Under the pieces are notes generated by a model, which was given only the letters and a program-made list of their open reading frames with translations, made no database searches and was not told the DNA's origin. A stretch of DNA of 13,545 nt. It comes from Brevundimonas sp. UBA2388. GTDB lineage: Bacteria; Pseudomonadota; Alphaproteobacteria; Caulobacterales; Caulobacteraceae. Shown piece by piece: positions 1 to 7,101 of this stretch. A program made the position numbers and the translations under genes. How positions within the stretch are numbered: the stretch's first letter is position 1; the number at the start of each line of letters is the position of its first letter. The DNA lies in NCBI GenBank assembly GCA_002343425.1, contig DDSO01000091.1, forward strand, positions 35,297-48,841. The letters are read 5' to 3'.

Positions 1-641
1 TCGTCGGCGGCGGGCTGCATCAGCGGGCAGTGGAAGGGCGCCGAGACGTTCAGGGGAATGGCGCGGGCGCCCAGTTCCTTGGCCTTTTCGATGGCTCGGT
101 CGACGGCGGCCTTGTCGCCCGAGATGACGATGTTGCCGGCGTTGTTGTCATTGGCGACGACGCAGACGCCGACCTCGGAACCCGCCGCGGCGGCGGCCTC
201 GGCCAGGGCCAGGTCGGTATTAGGCCCGATCAGGGAGGCCATGGCGCCGCGGCCCACGGGCACGGCGCGCTGCATGGCCTGACCGCGCAGCTTCAGCAGG
301 CGGGCGGTGTCGGCCAGGGTGATCGAACCGGCGGCGCACAGGGCCGAATATTCGCCCAGCGAATGCCCGGCGACGAAGCCGGCGCGGCTGACATCGACGC
401 CGAACTCGACCTTGAGCACGCGGGCGGCGGCCAGCGAAACGGCCATCAGGGCCGGCTGGGCGTTCTCGGTCAGGGTCAGTTGGTCCTCAGGGCCCTCGCG
501 CATCAGCACCGACAGCTTCTGGCCCAGCGCCTCGTCGATCTCGGCATAGACCTCGCGGGCGGAGGCGAAGGCGTCGGCGAGCGCCGCACCCATGCCGACC
601 GACTGGCTGCCTTGTCCGGGGAACAGCAGGGCGAGGGTCAT
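1..641 (-). CDS. fabD: Malonyl-CoA:ACP transacylase FabD (partial, C-terminus outside window)
   Basis: FabD transfers malonyl groups from CoA to acyl carrier protein, supplying the extender unit for type II fatty-acid synthesis in the cytoplasm. The first 213 residues are visible and the gene runs off the left edge; a full FabD is usually about 310 residues. The N-terminal GQGSQ motif (residues 9-13) and the nucleophile elbow GHSLGE (catalytic Ser94) are present. The conserved Arg lies in LRGQAMQ (Arg119), and the second catalytic residue is His204 in SAPFHCPLM. These match the family spacing closely. The ATG at 641 is preceded by GGAG about 8 bases upstream. In related genomes fabD is followed by fabG and acpP, which would lie to the left. 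It is divergent from the AraC-type gene at 817. Identification is firm. Confidence 0.96.
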   Translation of the reverse strand, partial: MTLALLFPGQGSQSVGMGAALADAFASAREVYAEIDEALGQKLSVLMREGPEDQLTLTENAQPALMAVSLAAARVLKVEFGVDVSRAGFVAGHSLGEYSALCAAGSITLADTARLLKLRGQAMQRAVPVGRGAMASLIGPNTDLALAEAAAAAGSEVGVCVVANDNNAGNIVISGDKAAVDRAIEKAKELGARAIPLNVSAPFHCPLMQPAAD

Positions 642-816
642 GTCGGGTCTCCGGCGGTGTTGAATCGAGCCGGAGGGGTAGGACGATCAGGCCGCAGGGG
701 CAAGACGGGCGGTCCGGAGGCTGGATCGGGATGAATGTTGGAGCGCTCTCCCGGATGACGGGTGCCGCCGATTGTTGCTAACTGGACCCGGGCCCGTCGG
801 CCGGGGAGTCTTGACG
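642..816. other. Divergent intergenic region between fabD and the AraC-type gene
   Basis: This 175-base spacer must hold the promoters of both fabD (leftward) and the AraC-type regulator (rightward). I could not find a convincing -35/-10 pair for either. A GAATC site (a possible CcrM methylation site if this is a Caulobacterales genome) lies at 662-666, and a GAGTC site at 806-810 overlaps the regulator's ribosome-binding site. CCGGAGG occurs twice. No credible small ORF or RNA gene was recognised. Confidence 0.4.
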
Positions 817-1620
817 ATGACGCACAGGCGCCTGGCGCGCGGCGATTTTCTCGGAGCGCTGCGGAAGTCCGTCTCGGGCGGCGGCTTCTGCGTCGAGCTG
901 CGCATCGCCACCCTGCCGCCCGAAGCCGTGGTCGAGCATGCCCATGACGAGGCGCATTTCATCCTGCCGCTCGACGAGGGCTACCGCAGTCTGGCCGGCC
1001 GGCACGGCCGCGGGGGCCCGGTCAGGGCCGGAGAGCTGATCTACAATCCGCCGGGCACGACCCATCAGGACTGTTTCGATGAGGCAGGCGGACGCTTCCT
1101 GTCCGTCTCGACCCCGGTGTCCTCGGAGATTGGTGGAGACCTGCCCGTCCTGCTGGACGACGCGGTTTCGACGGCGGCGGTGCGGCGACTGTTCGGCGGC
1201 TGTATCCGCTTCGAACCCGGCGACGAACTGGCGCTGGAAGACCGGGCCCTGGCCATGCTCGCGGCCGCCTCGCGGCCCCGGCCGGCGCGACCGGGGGCTC
1301 CGCCGGACTGGCTCGAAAGCGCCAGAGACATGATCGCCGACCTCGCTTGCGATCAGGGGCTCGAGGTGCGCGGCATCGCGGCGGCGGTCGGCGTGCACCC
1401 GGTGCATCTCGCGCGCACCTATCGACAGCGTTTCGGCATCAGCCCGGGCGACGCGATTCGTCGTCGCAGGGCCGACATCGCCATGGCGGCCCTGGCCCAG
1501 GGGCTGCGCCCGATCGAGGCGGCGCACGCGGCTGGCTATGCGGATCAGAGCCATATGACCCGCGAGCACGGCCGCATCTACGGCGTCAGTCCGATGACCA
1601 GCGCGGCGGCGCTGGCCTGA
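817..1620 (+). CDS. AraC-family transcriptional regulator with cupin-like sensor domain
   Basis: A predicted cytoplasmic DNA-binding regulator of 267 residues. The N-terminal half looks like a cupin ligand-binding domain: it has the HAHDEAHF histidine cluster (His41, His43) and the NPPGTTH turn (residues 77-83), both typical of AraC-type sensor barrels. The C-terminal region (about 165-260) carries the two helix-turn-helix motifs, around 183-206 (IAAAVGVHPVHLARTYRQRF) and 231-254 (AAHAAGYADQSHMTRE). I chose the ATG at 817 because GGGGAG lies at 803-808, 8 bases upstream. An in-frame ATG at 772 would add 15 residues but has no good ribosome-binding site. The next gene, a secreted serine hydrolase, starts 69 bases downstream on the same strand, with an inverted repeat in the gap. 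It may be a target or operon partner (inference). The ligand is unknown. Confidence 0.88.
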   Translation: MTHRRLARGDFLGALRKSVSGGGFCVELRIATLPPEAVVEHAHDEAHFILPLDEGYRSLAGRHGRGGPVRAGELIYNPPGTTHQDCFDEAGGRFLSVSTPVSSEIGGDLPVLLDDAVSTAAVRRLFGGCIRFEPGDELALEDRALAMLAAASRPRPARPGAPPDWLESARDMIADLACDQGLEVRGIAAAVGVHPVHLARTYRQRFGISPGDAIRRRRADIAMAALAQGLRPIEAAHAAGYADQSHMTREHGRIYGVSPMTSAAALA

Positions 1621-1624
1621 GAAT

Positions 1625-1678
1625 GTTTCACCGGTTCAAGACAGTGGGGCCCTGATTGCGTCATGGAACCCGTGAAAC
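1625..1678. promoter_or_regulatory. 13-bp inverted repeat in leader of serine hydrolase gene
   Basis: GTTTCACCGGTTC at 1625-1637 and GAACCCGTGAAAC at 1666-1678 form an inverted repeat matching at 12 of 13 positions, with a 28-base spacer. The right arm ends directly before the GGAG ribosome-binding site (1680-1683) of the downstream gene. No T-tract follows, so it does not look like an intrinsic terminator of the AraC-type gene. It could be a pair of operator half-sites for the adjacent regulator, or an mRNA hairpin controlling translation. Both roles are inference. Confidence 0.45.
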
Positions 1679-1689
1679 CGGAGTGTCTC

Positions 1690-2790
1690 ATGCGTAGTCT
1701 CGTCCTCACCGCCTGCCTGTCCCTGATCGTCGCTTGGCCCGTCCGGGCGCAACAGACGAATGACTGGCCGATTGTCGTCCCGGCCGGGAGCACGGAGACC
1801 GCCGTCGCCTTCGCCCGGATGGACACGGCGGTACGGGCCGGCGAGTTCCACAAGATCACCAGCGTTCTTGTCGCCCAGGGCGGCCATGTCATCCATGAGA
1901 CCTATTTCGATGAGGCCGGGGCAGAGGGCCGGCGCAATACCCGTTCGACCACCAAGACCGTGACCGCCATGCTGATAGGGGCGGCCATCGCGGAGGGATC
2001 GATCCGTGGTGTCGACGCCCCGGTCATGCCGTTCATCGCCGGCTATGGGCCGTTCGAGAATCCGGACCCACGCAAGGCACAGATCACGGTCGAGGACCTG
2101 CTGTCGATGAGCTCCCTGCTCGAATGTGACGATCAGAACCAGTTCTCGCGTGGCAACGAAGAGCGGATGTATCTGATCGAGGACTGGGTGAAATTCGCCT
2201 TCGACCTGCCGATCCGCGGCTTCCCCGCATGGGTCCCCCGGCCGGAGGACTCTCCCTATGGCCGGTCATTCAGCTATTGCACGACCGGGGTGACAACCCT
2301 GGGGGCCGTCGTCCAGTCGGCGACGGGCAAACCCCTGCCGACCTTTGCCAGTGAGGCGCTTTTCACCCCACTCGGCATTTCGGGCGAGGAATGGCAGTTC
2401 TCGCCGACCGGTCTGGCCCAGGGCGGTGGCGGCCTGGGTCTGCGCAGTCGGGATCTGCTCAAGCTGGGCCAGCTGATGCTGGACGGCGGTCGCTGGCACG
2501 GCCGTCAGGTCCTGCCGCAGGCCTTTGTGACGGCGATGACCACGCCCCATGCCTCGGTCGGCGACGGGCGCGGCGACTATGGTTATTTGACCTGGCTTCC
2601 GTCCTACGCCGTGAAGGGCGTGAGCTATCCGGCCTGGGCCATGGCTGGTACGGGTGGAAACAAGGTCGTGGTGATCCCGGCCCTGCAGGCCGTGGTGGTG
2701 GTGACAACCGAGAACTATGACGTTCGCAACCCGCACGGCATCGCAGACACCCTGATCAGCGAGCACGCGCTGGCGGCCCTCGTCCGCTAG
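1690..2790 (+). CDS. Secreted serine hydrolase, beta-lactamase/esterase (class C-like) fold
   Basis: A 366-residue predicted exported serine hydrolase of the beta-lactamase-related family, which includes esterases, D-aminopeptidases and 6-aminohexanoate-oligomer hydrolase-like enzymes; the substrate cannot be told. Residues 1-20 form a signal peptide with a hydrophobic core and a likely cut after VRA. The nucleophile motif SxxK is STTK (Ser86, Lys89). The second box, normally YxN, appears as Tyr196-Cys-Thr, so the usual Asn is absent. The third box is GTGG at 320-323 followed by a hydrophobic strand (KVVVIP), as in class C relatives. I chose the ATG at 1690 because GGAG lies 6 bases upstream and translation then begins with the signal peptide. 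An in-frame ATG at 1663 would add nine residues and lies inside the inverted-repeat spacer. The stop codon overlaps that of the convergent oxidase gene. Confidence 0.88.
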   Translation: MRSLVLTACLSLIVAWPVRAQQTNDWPIVVPAGSTETAVAFARMDTAVRAGEFHKITSVLVAQGGHVIHETYFDEAGAEGRRNTRSTTKTVTAMLIGAAIAEGSIRGVDAPVMPFIAGYGPFENPDPRKAQITVEDLLSMSSLLECDDQNQFSRGNEERMYLIEDWVKFAFDLPIRGFPAWVPRPEDSPYGRSFSYCTTGVTTLGAVVQSATGKPLPTFASEALFTPLGISGEEWQFSPTGLAQGGGGLGLRSRDLLKLGQLMLDGGRWHGRQVLPQAFVTAMTTPHASVGDGRGDYGYLTWLPSYAVKGVSYPAWAMAGTGGNKVVVIPALQAVVVVTTENYDVRNPHGIADTLISEHALAALVR

Positions 2791-4193
2791 AACAGCACCG
2801 CCGGGTTCATGATCCGGTGCGGGTCGATGGCCGCCCTCACCGCCTGCATGGTGCGGATTTCCAGCGGTGACTTGTAGCGCCGGGCTTCGTCGGTCTTCAG
2901 CCGGCCGAGGCCATGTTCGGCGGAGATAGAGCCGTCGTAGCGGGCGACGATGTCGTGGACGATCTGCGAGCCTTCCTGCCAGCGGGCGAGGAAGGCCTTC
3001 AGGTCGCCACCGGGCGGGCACAGGACGTCATAGTGGAGATTGCCGTCGCCGACGTGGCCGAAGGCGCTGACCCGGGCGCCGGGGTGGAAGCGTTCGACGG
3101 CGGCGGTGGCCTCCTCGAGGAAGTCGGCGATGCGAGACAGGGGCACGGAGACGTCGTGCTTCCAGCCGCCGCCCTCCGGCTTCTGGGCACCGGACTGTTC
3201 CTCGCGCACCTTCCAGAAGGCGGCGCGCTGGGCGTCGTTCTGGGCGATGGCGGCGTCATTGATCAGGCCGGTCTCGAAGGCATGGGTCAGCAGCCGCTCC
3301 ATGGCCGCGTCGGCGGCGCCGGGCTCGCCCGAGACCAGTTCGATCAGGACGTACCAGGGCGGGGTGCTGTCCAGCGGCTCGCGCGTGTCGGGCACGTGGG
3401 CGAGGACGAAGCTCATGCCGATCCGCTTCATCAGCTCGAAGGCCTCGACCCCGCCGCCGGTCTCGGCCTTGGCGCGGGCCAGCAGTTCGATGGCGGCGGC
3501 GGGCGCGTCCAGCCCGACCATGGCGGTGGCGCGACTGCGCATGACGGGGAACAGTTTCAGGGTCGCCGCCGTGACCACGCCGAGCGTGCCCTCGGCCCCG
3601 ATCAGCAGCTGTTTCAGGTCATAGCCGGTGTTGTCCTTGCGCAGGCGTTTGAGGCCGTTGAAGACCTCGCCGTCCGGCATGACCGCCTCGATGCCCAGCA
3701 CCAGGTCGCGCATCATGCCGTAGCGGAGCACGGCGGTGCCGCCGGCGTTGGTCGAGATGACCCCGCCGATGGTGGCGCTGCCCTCGGCGGCGAGGCTGAG
3801 CGGGAACAGACGGTCGGCAGCGGCGGCGGCCTGTTGCGCTTCCAGCAGGGTGATCCCGGCCTCGACGGTCATGGCGTCGTCCAGCGGGGTGACGTCCCGC
3901 ACGGCGCGCAGCTTGCGGGTCGAGAGCAGGACCTCGCCATAGGGAATCTGGCCGCCGACGAGGCCGGTGTCGCCGCCCTGGGGCACGATGGCGATGCGGT
4001 GTTCGGCGCAGACGCGGACCGCGGCGGCGACCTGGGCGGTCGAACGTGGCGTCAGCATCAGCGGCGAGTGGCCATGCCAGCGATTGCGCCACTCTGTCAG
4101 CCAGGGCGCGATCTCGGCCGGATCGTCGGTCCAGCCGCCGTCACCGAGGGCGGATTTCAGGGCGACGAGGGCGGCGGGAGATGGGGCGGTCAT
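2787..4193 (-). CDS. FAD-linked oxidase (D-2-hydroxyglutarate/D-lactate dehydrogenase type, GlcD-like)
   Basis: A 468-residue flavoprotein of the FAD-binding oxidase/transferase type 4 family, which oxidises D-2-hydroxyacids such as D-2-hydroxyglutarate, D-lactate or glycolate to 2-oxoacids. The FAD-binding PCMH domain spans about 45-217. It includes [11 protein letters not shown] (71-81), [15 protein letters not shown] (138-152) and the run [18 protein letters not shown] ending near 205. The C-terminal cap carries [10 protein letters not shown] (378-387), whose His380 and His387 match metal-ligand positions in D-2-hydroxyglutarate dehydrogenases, and SAEHGLG with Glu426. The protein ends in the family-typical RIMNPAVLF. 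There is no signal peptide or iron-sulfur domain, so a single-chain dehydrogenase passing electrons to an acceptor is likely. The exact substrate is not resolved. It is divergent from the Nudix gene, with only 56 bases between the starts. Confidence 0.93.
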   Translation of the reverse strand: MTAPSPAALVALKSALGDGGWTDDPAEIAPWLTEWRNRWHGHSPLMLTPRSTAQVAAAVRVCAEHRIAIVPQGGDTGLVGGQIPYGEVLLSTRKLRAVRDVTPLDDAMTVEAGITLLEAQQAAAAADRLFPLSLAAEGSATIGGVISTNAGGTAVLRYGMMRDLVLGIEAVMPDGEVFNGLKRLRKDNTGYDLKQLLIGAEGTLGVVTAATLKLFPVMRSRATAMVGLDAPAAAIELLARAKAETGGGVEAFELMKRIGMSFVLAHVPDTREPLDSTPPWYVLIELVSGEPGAADAAMERLLTHAFETGLINDAAIAQNDAQRAAFWKVREEQSGAQKPEGGGWKHDVSVPLSRIADFLEEATAAVERFHPGARVSAFGHVGDGNLHYDVLCPPGGDLKAFLARWQEGSQIVHDIVARYDGSISAEHGLGRLKTDEARRYKSPLEIRTMQAVRAAIDPHRIMNPAVLF

Positions 4194-4249
4194 GGAGCCC
4201 TTGTCTCAAAGTCGTGGGCGCGGCGAAAGGGCCGTGTCAGGGTCGGAGT

Positions 4250-4660
4250 ATGAACGCCTCCCTGCCCTCACCCGTGCCCTGCGTCGGCGTCGTCTGTCTG
4301 CGCGGTGACGACGTGCTGTTGATCCGGCGCGGTACGCCCCCGCGCCAGGGCGACTGGAGCCTGCCGGGCGGGCGAATCGAACCCGGCGAGCGGGCGGTCG
4401 ACGCGGCCCTTCGGGAACTGCGCGAGGAGACGGGGGTCGAGGCCGAGATCACGGGGTTGATCGACGTGGTCGACGGCCTGTTTCCCGAAGCCGGCCGCCA
4501 CTATGTGCTGATCGACTACGCCGCGCGCTGGCTCGCCGGCGAGCCCGTGGCGGGCGACGACGCCATCGAGGCGCGGTTCGTGGCGCTGGATCAGGTCGAG
4601 GCTCTCATTGACTGGTCCGAGACGCTGCGGGTCATCCGGATGGCCGTCGGCCCACGTTGA
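4250..4660 (+). CDS. Nudix hydrolase (MutT/ADP-ribose pyrophosphatase-like)
   Basis: A 136-residue cytoplasmic Nudix hydrolase, a family that cleaves nucleoside diphosphates linked to another moiety. A complete Nudix box (Gx5Ex7REUxEExGU) spans residues 41-63: Gly41, Glu47, then REL-REETGV (55-63) with the metal-binding glutamates. An N-terminal strand rich in Val/Leu ([15 protein letters not shown]) and the [12 protein letters not shown] entry into the box are typical. The length fits a single-domain enzyme. The start at 4250 has AGGG at 4239-4242, 7 bases upstream. The substrate cannot be inferred: it could be ADP-ribose, a sugar nucleotide or an oxidised dNTP. It is divergent from the FAD oxidase and 94 bases upstream of the SPFH gene on the same strand; co-transcription is possible but not shown. 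Confidence 0.94.
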   Translation: MNASLPSPVPCVGVVCLRGDDVLLIRRGTPPRQGDWSLPGGRIEPGERAVDAALRELREETGVEAEITGLIDVVDGLFPEAGRHYVLIDYAARWLAGEPVAGDDAIEARFVALDQVEALIDWSETLRVIRMAVGPR

Positions 4661-4754
4661 TGGATCGCGATTACGCGGATGTCATCCCTGGCGTGTCCGG
4701 TTTCAGTGGCGCGCCGTCTGCAGGGTGCTAACCTGTACTGGACAGGGAGATTTC

Positions 4755-5765
4755 ATGGACACCTCATTCCTCTTCACCGTTGCGCTGGTCGTACTGGCCT
4801 TCGTGCTGCTGTTCAGCGTGGTCAAGATCGTGCCCCAAGGGCGCGAGATGACCGTCGAGCGGTTCGGCAAATACACCCGCACCCTCAGCCCCGGGATCAG
4901 CATCCTGACGCCGTTCGTCGAGCGGATCGGCCGACGCATGAACATGATGGAACAAGTTCTTGATGTTCCGCAGCAAGAGGTCATCACCAAGGACAACGCC
5001 ATGGTGAAGGTCGACGCCATCGTCTTCATCCAGGTGATGGAGGCCTCGGCCGCCGCCTACCGCATCGAGAACCTGCCCTACGCCATCACCCAGCTGTGCT
5101 CGACCAATCTGCGGACCGTGGTCGGTTCGATGGAACTGGACGAGGTGCTGTTCCAGCGCGACTCGATCAACTCCCGGCTGCTGACCGTGATCGACGCCGC
5201 GACCGAGCCGTGGGGCGTGAAGGTCAACCGCATCGAGATCAAGGACCTGACCCCGCCGGCCGACATCACCAACGCCATGGCCCGTCAGATGAAGGCCGAG
5301 CGCGAGCGCCGCGCCGTCATCACCGAGGCCGACGGCGAGAAACAGGCCGCCATCGCCCGCGCCGAGGGCGCCAAACAGGCCGCCATTCTGGAAGCCGAAG
5401 GGCGCCGCGAGGCCGCCTTCCGGGACGCCGAGGCCCGCGAGCGCGAAGCCGAGGCCGAGGCCAAGGCGACCGCCATGGTGTCCCAGGCCATCGCGGCCGG
5501 CGACGTCAATGCCATCAACTACTTCGTCGCCCAGAAATACGTCGAGGCCTTCGCCGAACTGGCGCGCAATCCGACGGCCAAGACGGTCATCGTCCCGGCC
5601 GAGATGTCCGGCCTGGTCGGCACCATCGCCGGCCTCGGCGAACTGGTCGGTCTGGCCAAGGAACAGCAGCAGGGACGCAGCGACGTGCGTCGTGACGCCC
5701 CGCCGCCCCCCCCCTCGCGACCCTCGCCGCCGCGCCCGCCCCGTCCCTCTGTTCCGAGGACCTGA
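4755..5765 (+). CDS. SPFH/band-7 membrane protein (stomatin/paraslipin, QmcA-like)
   Basis: A 336-residue integral membrane scaffold protein of the SPFH superfamily, which forms large oligomers in membrane microdomains and supports membrane-protein quality control. An N-terminal transmembrane segment (about 5-25) is followed by the band-7 domain (about 26-180), recognisable from VPQGREMTVERFGKY, the LDVPQQEVITKDN block and EIKDLTPPADI. A charged Ala/Glu/Arg-rich coiled coil covers about 176-246. A conserved C-terminal helix region follows (AINYFVAQKYVEAF), and the protein ends in a Pro/Arg-rich tail (about 315-334). The ATG at 4755 has AGGGAGA just upstream. The tail is encoded over a run of nine C residues at 5706-5714. 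The NfeD-like gene starts 3 bases after the stop, the usual SPFH-NfeD pairing. The family assignment is firm; the specific role is inferred. Confidence 0.94.
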   Translation: MDTSFLFTVALVVLAFVLLFSVVKIVPQGREMTVERFGKYTRTLSPGISILTPFVERIGRRMNMMEQVLDVPQQEVITKDNAMVKVDAIVFIQVMEASAAAYRIENLPYAITQLCSTNLRTVVGSMELDEVLFQRDSINSRLLTVIDAATEPWGVKVNRIEIKDLTPPADITNAMARQMKAERERRAVITEADGEKQAAIARAEGAKQAAILEAEGRREAAFRDAEAREREAEAEAKATAMVSQAIAAGDVNAINYFVAQKYVEAFAELARNPTAKTVIVPAEMSGLVGTIAGLGELVGLAKEQQQGRSDVRRDAPPPPPSRPSPPRPPRPSVPRT

Positions 5766-5768
5766 CCC

Positions 5769-6227
5769 ATGGACGCCCTGACTGACCTGCATGCCTCCCA
5801 GCCGTACTGGATCTGGCTGGCGCTGGGCGTGATCCTGCTGGCGGTGGAAGCGGCCACCTCGACCGAGTGGCTGCTGTGGCCGGCGGTGTCAGCGGGGGTG
5901 GTGGCGGTGGTCACAGTGTTCGGACTGCCGCTGGGCCTGGTCGGCGAGTTGCTGCTGTTTGCGGTGCTGACCGTGGCCGCGACCCTGCTGTCACGGCGGC
6001 TGATCCAGCGCGTGAACCCCAGCGACAGCCCTGACATCAACGCCCGCGACAGCCGGCTGGTGGGTCAGCGGGCCCAGGTGGTCCAGGCTTTCGTCGACGG
6101 ACGCGGCCGGGTGTTCGTCTCGGGCGCCGAATGGGTCGCCGAGATCGAAGGCGCTGCGCCGCTCGCGGGCGAGAGCGTGATCGTCGAGGGCTTTGAGGGA
6201 TCGAAACTGAAGGTCCGGGCGGCTTGA
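5769..6227 (+). CDS. NfeD-family membrane protein (SPFH partner, short form)
   Basis: A 152-residue membrane protein of the NfeD family, which works with SPFH proteins in membrane-domain organisation. Three hydrophobic segments (about 13-30, 33-52 and 57-75) are followed by a soluble C-terminal OB-fold domain (about 97-150). In that domain the pattern LVGQRAQV, the GRGRVFVSGAEWVAE strand pair and SVIVEGFEGSKLKV is typical of the NfeD C-terminus. This is the short form without the N-terminal ClpP-like serine protease domain found in long NfeD proteins. It starts 3 bases after the SPFH stop, with GAGGA at 5756-5760 as ribosome-binding site, so the two genes are almost certainly an operon. Membrane topology is predicted from hydrophobicity only. 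Confidence 0.92.
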   Translation: MDALTDLHASQPYWIWLALGVILLAVEAATSTEWLLWPAVSAGVVAVVTVFGLPLGLVGELLLFAVLTVAATLLSRRLIQRVNPSDSPDINARDSRLVGQRAQVVQAFVDGRGRVFVSGAEWVAEIEGAAPLAGESVIVEGFEGSKLKVRAA

Positions 6228-6262
6228 CCGGGCTGGTCTCGGCGATCGCCATTGTCTCGCAG

Positions 6263-6303
6263 GTCGCGTGCGTCCCCCGGCCTTGATCCCGGCGGACCGC
6301 GAC
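6263..6303. repeat. REP-like extragenic palindrome between convergent genes
   Basis: An imperfect palindrome sits between the 3' ends of the NfeD-like gene and rnhA. Arms GTCGCG/CGCGAC, GTCC/GGAC and CCGG/CCGG pair around a CCTTGATC loop, with a 3-base bulge and one C-C mismatch. The core resembles the CCGG-NCTTGAT-CCGG palindromes that are dispersed in many alphaproteobacterial genomes (recalled from general knowledge, not searched). It may also help terminate transcription from both sides. There is no T-tract. Only this copy was noticed in the window. Confidence 0.45.
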
Positions 6304-6746
6304 TAGGTCTCCCGCATCTCCTCGATCCCGCGGTTGGCCAGTCCGTCCGCGCGTTCGTTCAGCTCATGGCCGGCGTGGCCCTTGACCCAGTGCCATTTCA
6401 CCTCGTGACGGGTGCGGGCGGCGTCGAGGCGTTTCCACAGGTCCTCGTTCTTGACCGGCTTCTTGTCCGCCGTCTTCCAGCCGCGCGCTTTCCACGGGCC
6501 GATCCATTTGGTGATGCCGTCCATCACGTAGCGGCTGTCGGTGTGCAGATCGACGCGGCACGGCCGGGTCAGGGCCTCCAGCGCGCTGATCGCGCCCATC
6601 AGCTCCATGCGGTTGTTGGTGGTCAGCGGCTCGCCGCCCCAAAGCTCCTTCTCGTGACCCCCTCCGGTCTGCAGGATGGCGCCCCAGCCGCCGGGGCCGG
6701 GATTGCCCTTGCAGGCGCCGTCGGTGTGGATGATCACGTGACTCAT
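6303..6746 (-). CDS. rnhA: Ribonuclease HI
   Basis: RNase HI cuts the RNA strand of RNA-DNA hybrids, removing R-loops and replication primers. The 147-residue protein is close to the usual length (about 150) and has the full catalytic set: Asp9 in [16 protein letters not shown], Glu48 in [10 protein letters not shown], Asp70 in HTDSRYV and Asp134 in NERADGLA. His124 lies in the flexible loop [15 protein letters not shown]. The basic handle region (residues about 80-105, with [13 protein letters not shown]) seen in E. coli-type enzymes is also present. The ATG at 6746 has a perfect AGGAGG 6 bases upstream. It is divergent from tatA, and its 3' end faces the NfeD-like gene across a short palindrome. 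Confidence 0.97.
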   Translation of the reverse strand: MSHVIIHTDGACKGNPGPGGWGAILQTGGGHEKELWGGEPLTTNNRMELMGAISALEALTRPCRVDLHTDSRYVMDGITKWIGPWKARGWKTADKKPVKNEDLWKRLDAARTRHEVKWHWVKGHAGHELNERADGLANRGIEEMRET

Positions 6747-6768
6747 GCGCGCCTCCTATCAGGTTCGC

Positions 6769-6798
6769 TTGGCGTCACGCCACTGAAGCGCCTATATG
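6769..6798 (+). promoter_or_regulatory. Candidate tatABC promoter with overlapping palindrome
   Basis: TTGGCG (6769-6774) and CTATAT (6792-6797) are spaced by 17 bases, fitting a sigma-70-type promoter for the tat operon, with tatA starting 59 bases further on. A perfect palindrome TGGCGT-C-ACGCCA (6770-6782) overlaps the -35 element and could be an operator. The rnhA start lies 23 bases to the left, so a bound protein could affect both genes. All of this is inferred from sequence pattern. Confidence 0.35.
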
Positions 6799-6856
6799 CA
6801 GGACCAAGATTTTGGCCGGGCAATGTCGCCCGCGCCGCTGACTGAGATGAAGCGCC

Positions 6857-7072
6857 ATGCAACCCGGTATCTGGCAGATCCTTATCATCGCCGCCCTCGC
6901 CCTTCTGCTGTTCGGCGGGCGCGGGAAGCTGTCCGGCCTGATGGGCGATGCCGCCAAGGGCATCCGCGCCTTCCGTGACGGCCTGAAGGACAGCGACGCC
7001 GACAAGCCCCGGGATGAACGGGCGGGCACCCTGCCCCGCACCGAGGCCGAAAAAGAAGACCTGAAGTCTTAA
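6857..7072 (+). CDS. tatA: Sec-independent translocase subunit TatA
   Basis: TatA is the pore-forming or membrane-weakening subunit of the twin-arginine translocase, which exports folded proteins across the inner membrane. The 71-residue protein has the expected single N-terminal transmembrane helix (about 5-20) and the hinge [13 protein letters not shown]. An amphipathic helix with the family signature [13 protein letters not shown] follows, and then a short charged tail. Its length is typical. The start is the ATG at 6857; the ribosome-binding site is weak (GAGATGAAG just upstream). It is the first gene of a tatA-tatB-tatC operon, with tatB starting 29 bases after the stop. Confidence 0.96.
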   Translation: MQPGIWQILIIAALALLLFGGRGKLSGLMGDAAKGIRAFRDGLKDSDADKPRDERAGTLPRTEAEKEDLKS

Positions 7073-7101
7073 GCCCCGTTTCGCGTCGGAGACACTGACG
7101 G

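Noticed and set aside
662..810. GANTC sites near fabD and AraC starts (and 9690-9694 at the lipoprotein start)
   Set aside because: They could be CcrM methylation sites, but such 5-base words are frequent. The overlap with GGAGTC at ribosome-binding sites follows from the Shine-Dalgarno sequence itself.
2913..4253. 446-codon plus-strand frame opposite the FAD oxidase
   Set aside because: It lies antisense to a gene with unambiguous family motifs, and the translation is Gly/Asp/Gln-rich and non-protein-like.
4661..4754. Possible promoter or RNA element upstream of the SPFH gene (GTGCTAACCTG)
   Set aside because: No -35 element or stable structure supports it beyond a loose -10 resemblance.
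6241..6250. GGCGATCGCC 10-base palindrome after the NfeD-like gene
   Set aside because: It resembles the cyanobacterial HIP1 word, but a single copy in GC-rich DNA is expected by chance.
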